A stretch of 6,964 nt of DNA from an uncultured Prevotellaceae bacterium (GTDB taxonomy: Bacteria; Bacteroidota; Bacteroidia; Bacteroidales; Bacteroidaceae). Of this stretch, positions 6,041 through 6,964 are shown piece by piece; the first letter of the stretch is position 1; every line of letters begins with the position of its first letter. A program made the position numbers and the translations under genes. The stretch is from contig CALYTD010000058.1 in the NCBI GenBank assembly GCA_945486445.1, forward strand, positions 1 through 6,964, written 5' to 3'. The notes under the pieces are model-generated. The model worked only from the letters and a program-made list of their open reading frames with translations. It made no database searches and was not told where the DNA came from.

Positions 6041-6685
6041 TTATAGTTTATAAACCTTGTCGTAGTCAAGGCTAACATGCTTGCCGATGCTGGTTATTAT
6101 CACGCAGGCATCTTGTTTTTTTGCCTCTTCCATCATTATTTCCGCCATTATTGCGGAGTTACGGTCATCGAGATGACTTGTTGGTTCGTCTGCCATTAGC
6201 ACGTCAAACGGTTGCGCCAAGGCTCGCATTAATGCCACACGCTGTTGTTGTCCAAAAGACATCATGCCTGTTTTCTGATTTATCTTATCCTCTATTCCGA
6301 GGCGTTCAAACCATGATAGTATTGTTTTCGTGTCGGTGTGCCCTGTCAGTTGGTTCTTTATCAGCACATTTTCCATTGCTGTCAGTTCTGGGAAGAGCCT
6401 TAGTTCTTGAAACAGGTGGCTGACATTTTTTTGTCTTATTGCTGTCCATTTGTTGGCGGAATAGTCACGGGTGTCCTCGTCGTCAAATAGCACTTTGCCT
6501 GTGTAGTCGTTTCTATAACCGAGTATGTAACTGCAGAACGTGCTTTTGCCTTTTCCTGATTCTGCTTCTACAAGGTAGTGTTTGCCGCGCTCGAATGTTG
6601 CCCTTGTCCGCCAAATGTCTGATTCTATGTGTTCCATGTCGTGGAATACGTGTGGCGTTACGTTGTCAAATGTTATTTTGTTCAT
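6041..6685 (-). CDS. ABC transporter ATP-binding protein, MacB/LolD type, with divergent motifs
   Basis: This 214-residue protein has the usual length for a single ABC ATPase domain and should power the permease encoded just downstream. Motifs in order: Walker A at 41-49 (AESGKGKST), Q-loop Gln93 (LFQELRLFPE), signature at 142-146 (MSFGQ followed by QQR), Walker B at 162-167 (VLMADE, putative catalytic Glu167) and a D-loop (SHLD). Three positions depart from consensus: the first Gly of Walker A is Ala41, LSGGQ reads MSFGQ, and the switch His expected after the last beta strand (usually TH) is Ser199 in IITSIGKH. Lys47, Gln93, Asp166 and Glu167 are kept, so ATP binding is plausible while hydrolysis may be slow or altered. 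The start ATG overlaps the stop of the upstream gene (ATGA), and the permease begins four bases after the stop. The substrate cannot be told from sequence; the match to the MacB/LolD/FtsE group is by length, motif style and permease type. Confidence 0.9.
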   Translation of the reverse strand: MNKITFDNVTPHVFHDMEHIESDIWRTRATFERGKHYLVEAESGKGKSTFCSYILGYRNDYTGKVLFDDEDTRDYSANKWTAIRQKNVSHLFQELRLFPELTAMENVLIKNQLTGHTDTKTILSWFERLGIEDKINQKTGMMSFGQQQRVALMRALAQPFDVLMADEPTSHLDDRNSAIMAEIMMEEAKKQDACVIITSIGKHVSLDYDKVYKL

Positions 6686-6964
6686 TGCTCCGCGTTCAAG
6701 TTGTAGATGATTCTCTTTACTTTACCGAGTAGTGGTGTTATTGTCTGTGCTATTGTTCCGTTCAGCGCTTCCATGTTCACTGCTACTACAAGTCGTTCTC
6801 CTTTGTCGTTTTTTTCATTGGGCAGGTTGTGTATTCGTGCTGTGAACACGCTGCTGTTTTCTTCTGTTTCTTTGTTTGGTGACAGCAGAATGGCGAGGTT
6901 TCCGTCTGTGTTACGTATCTGGTCGTATGCTTCTGTACCCATCAGCATGGTTCCCAGTGTTCTG
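6682..6964 (-). CDS. C-terminal end of an uncharacterised protein, first gene of the ABC transporter run (partial)
   Basis: This is the last 93 residues of a protein whose reading frame stays open to the right edge, so its N-terminus lies outside the window. I do not recognise the family. The visible part is soluble-looking, with alternating beta-like and charged stretches (LAILLSPN, VFTARIHNLPNE, RLVVAVNMEAL) and a final helix-like segment ending KRIIYNLNAEQ. It has no membrane segment and no Cys. Internal Met codons near 6948 and 6942 could be taken for starts, but the frame upstream of them is open and continues in the same style, so a longer protein is more likely. The stop overlaps the start of the ABC ATPase gene by four bases (ATGA), implying co-transcription and translational coupling. 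It could be a partner or regulator of the transporter, but that is inference from position only. Confidence 0.75.
   Translation of the reverse strand, partial: RTLGTMLMGTEAYDQIRNTDGNLAILLSPNKETEENSSVFTARIHNLPNEKNDKGERLVVAVNMEALNGTIAQTITPLLGKVKRIIYNLNAEQ

Noticed and set aside
4852..6078. Permease start at the Met at 6078
   Set aside because: It would overlap the ATPase gene by 38 bases and add a non-typical leader; the Met at 6036 follows the ATPase stop by four bases and opens the usual N-terminus.

Overview
The window looks like chromosomal DNA from a member of the Bacteroidales (Prevotella/Bacteroides-like). The evidence is a short helicase-associated-domain protein with the NHRGPSRH...NWMKFNRK pattern typical of that order, two lipoproteins of which one has an acidic stretch right after the lipidated Cys, and an RlhA-type U32 protein with a C-terminal Cys cluster. 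In addition, start codons lack Shine-Dalgarno sequences and have A/C-rich leaders. Every convincing gene is on the minus strand, so transcription runs from high to low coordinates.

Region 1 (6964 to 2011) is a tightly packed operon-like run of five genes. It starts with the C-terminal end of an unrecognised protein that enters from the right edge. A MacB/LolD-type ABC ATPase follows, joined by an ATGA stop/start overlap. Next come an FtsX/MacB-type permease (4-nt gap), an RlhA-like U32 rRNA-hydroxylase protein (9-nt gap), and a membrane protein with a lipobox, an SH3-like periplasmic part, about five TM helices and a C-terminal zinc ribbon (second ATGA overlap). The ATPase and permease should form one transporter or mechanotransmission complex. 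The link of the U32 and zinc-ribbon proteins to it rests only on gene order.

Region 2 (2010 to 1786) is a 225-bp intergenic spacer made almost entirely of repeats: eleven 7-bp units, a GTCACTTCG direct repeat, a perfect 6-bp hairpin, and an octamer GGTTGTTT array that ends next to the following start codon. I see no standard Bacteroidetes promoter or intrinsic terminator in it.

Region 3 (1785 to 1) holds a clostripain-family (C11) cysteine-protease lipoprotein, then a 142-bp spacer with three 22-bp units and a second, shorter copy of the octamer repeat, then the 85-residue helicase-associated-domain protein. The final ~116 bases hold a GTTT-rich tract and perhaps the first codons of another gene that runs off the left edge.

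The most unusual features are the layered short tandem repeats, with the same octamer placed just before the start codons of two unrelated genes, and an ABC ATPase that departs from consensus at three nucleotide-binding motifs. I found no CRISPR array, transposase, tRNA, rRNA or clear defence system.
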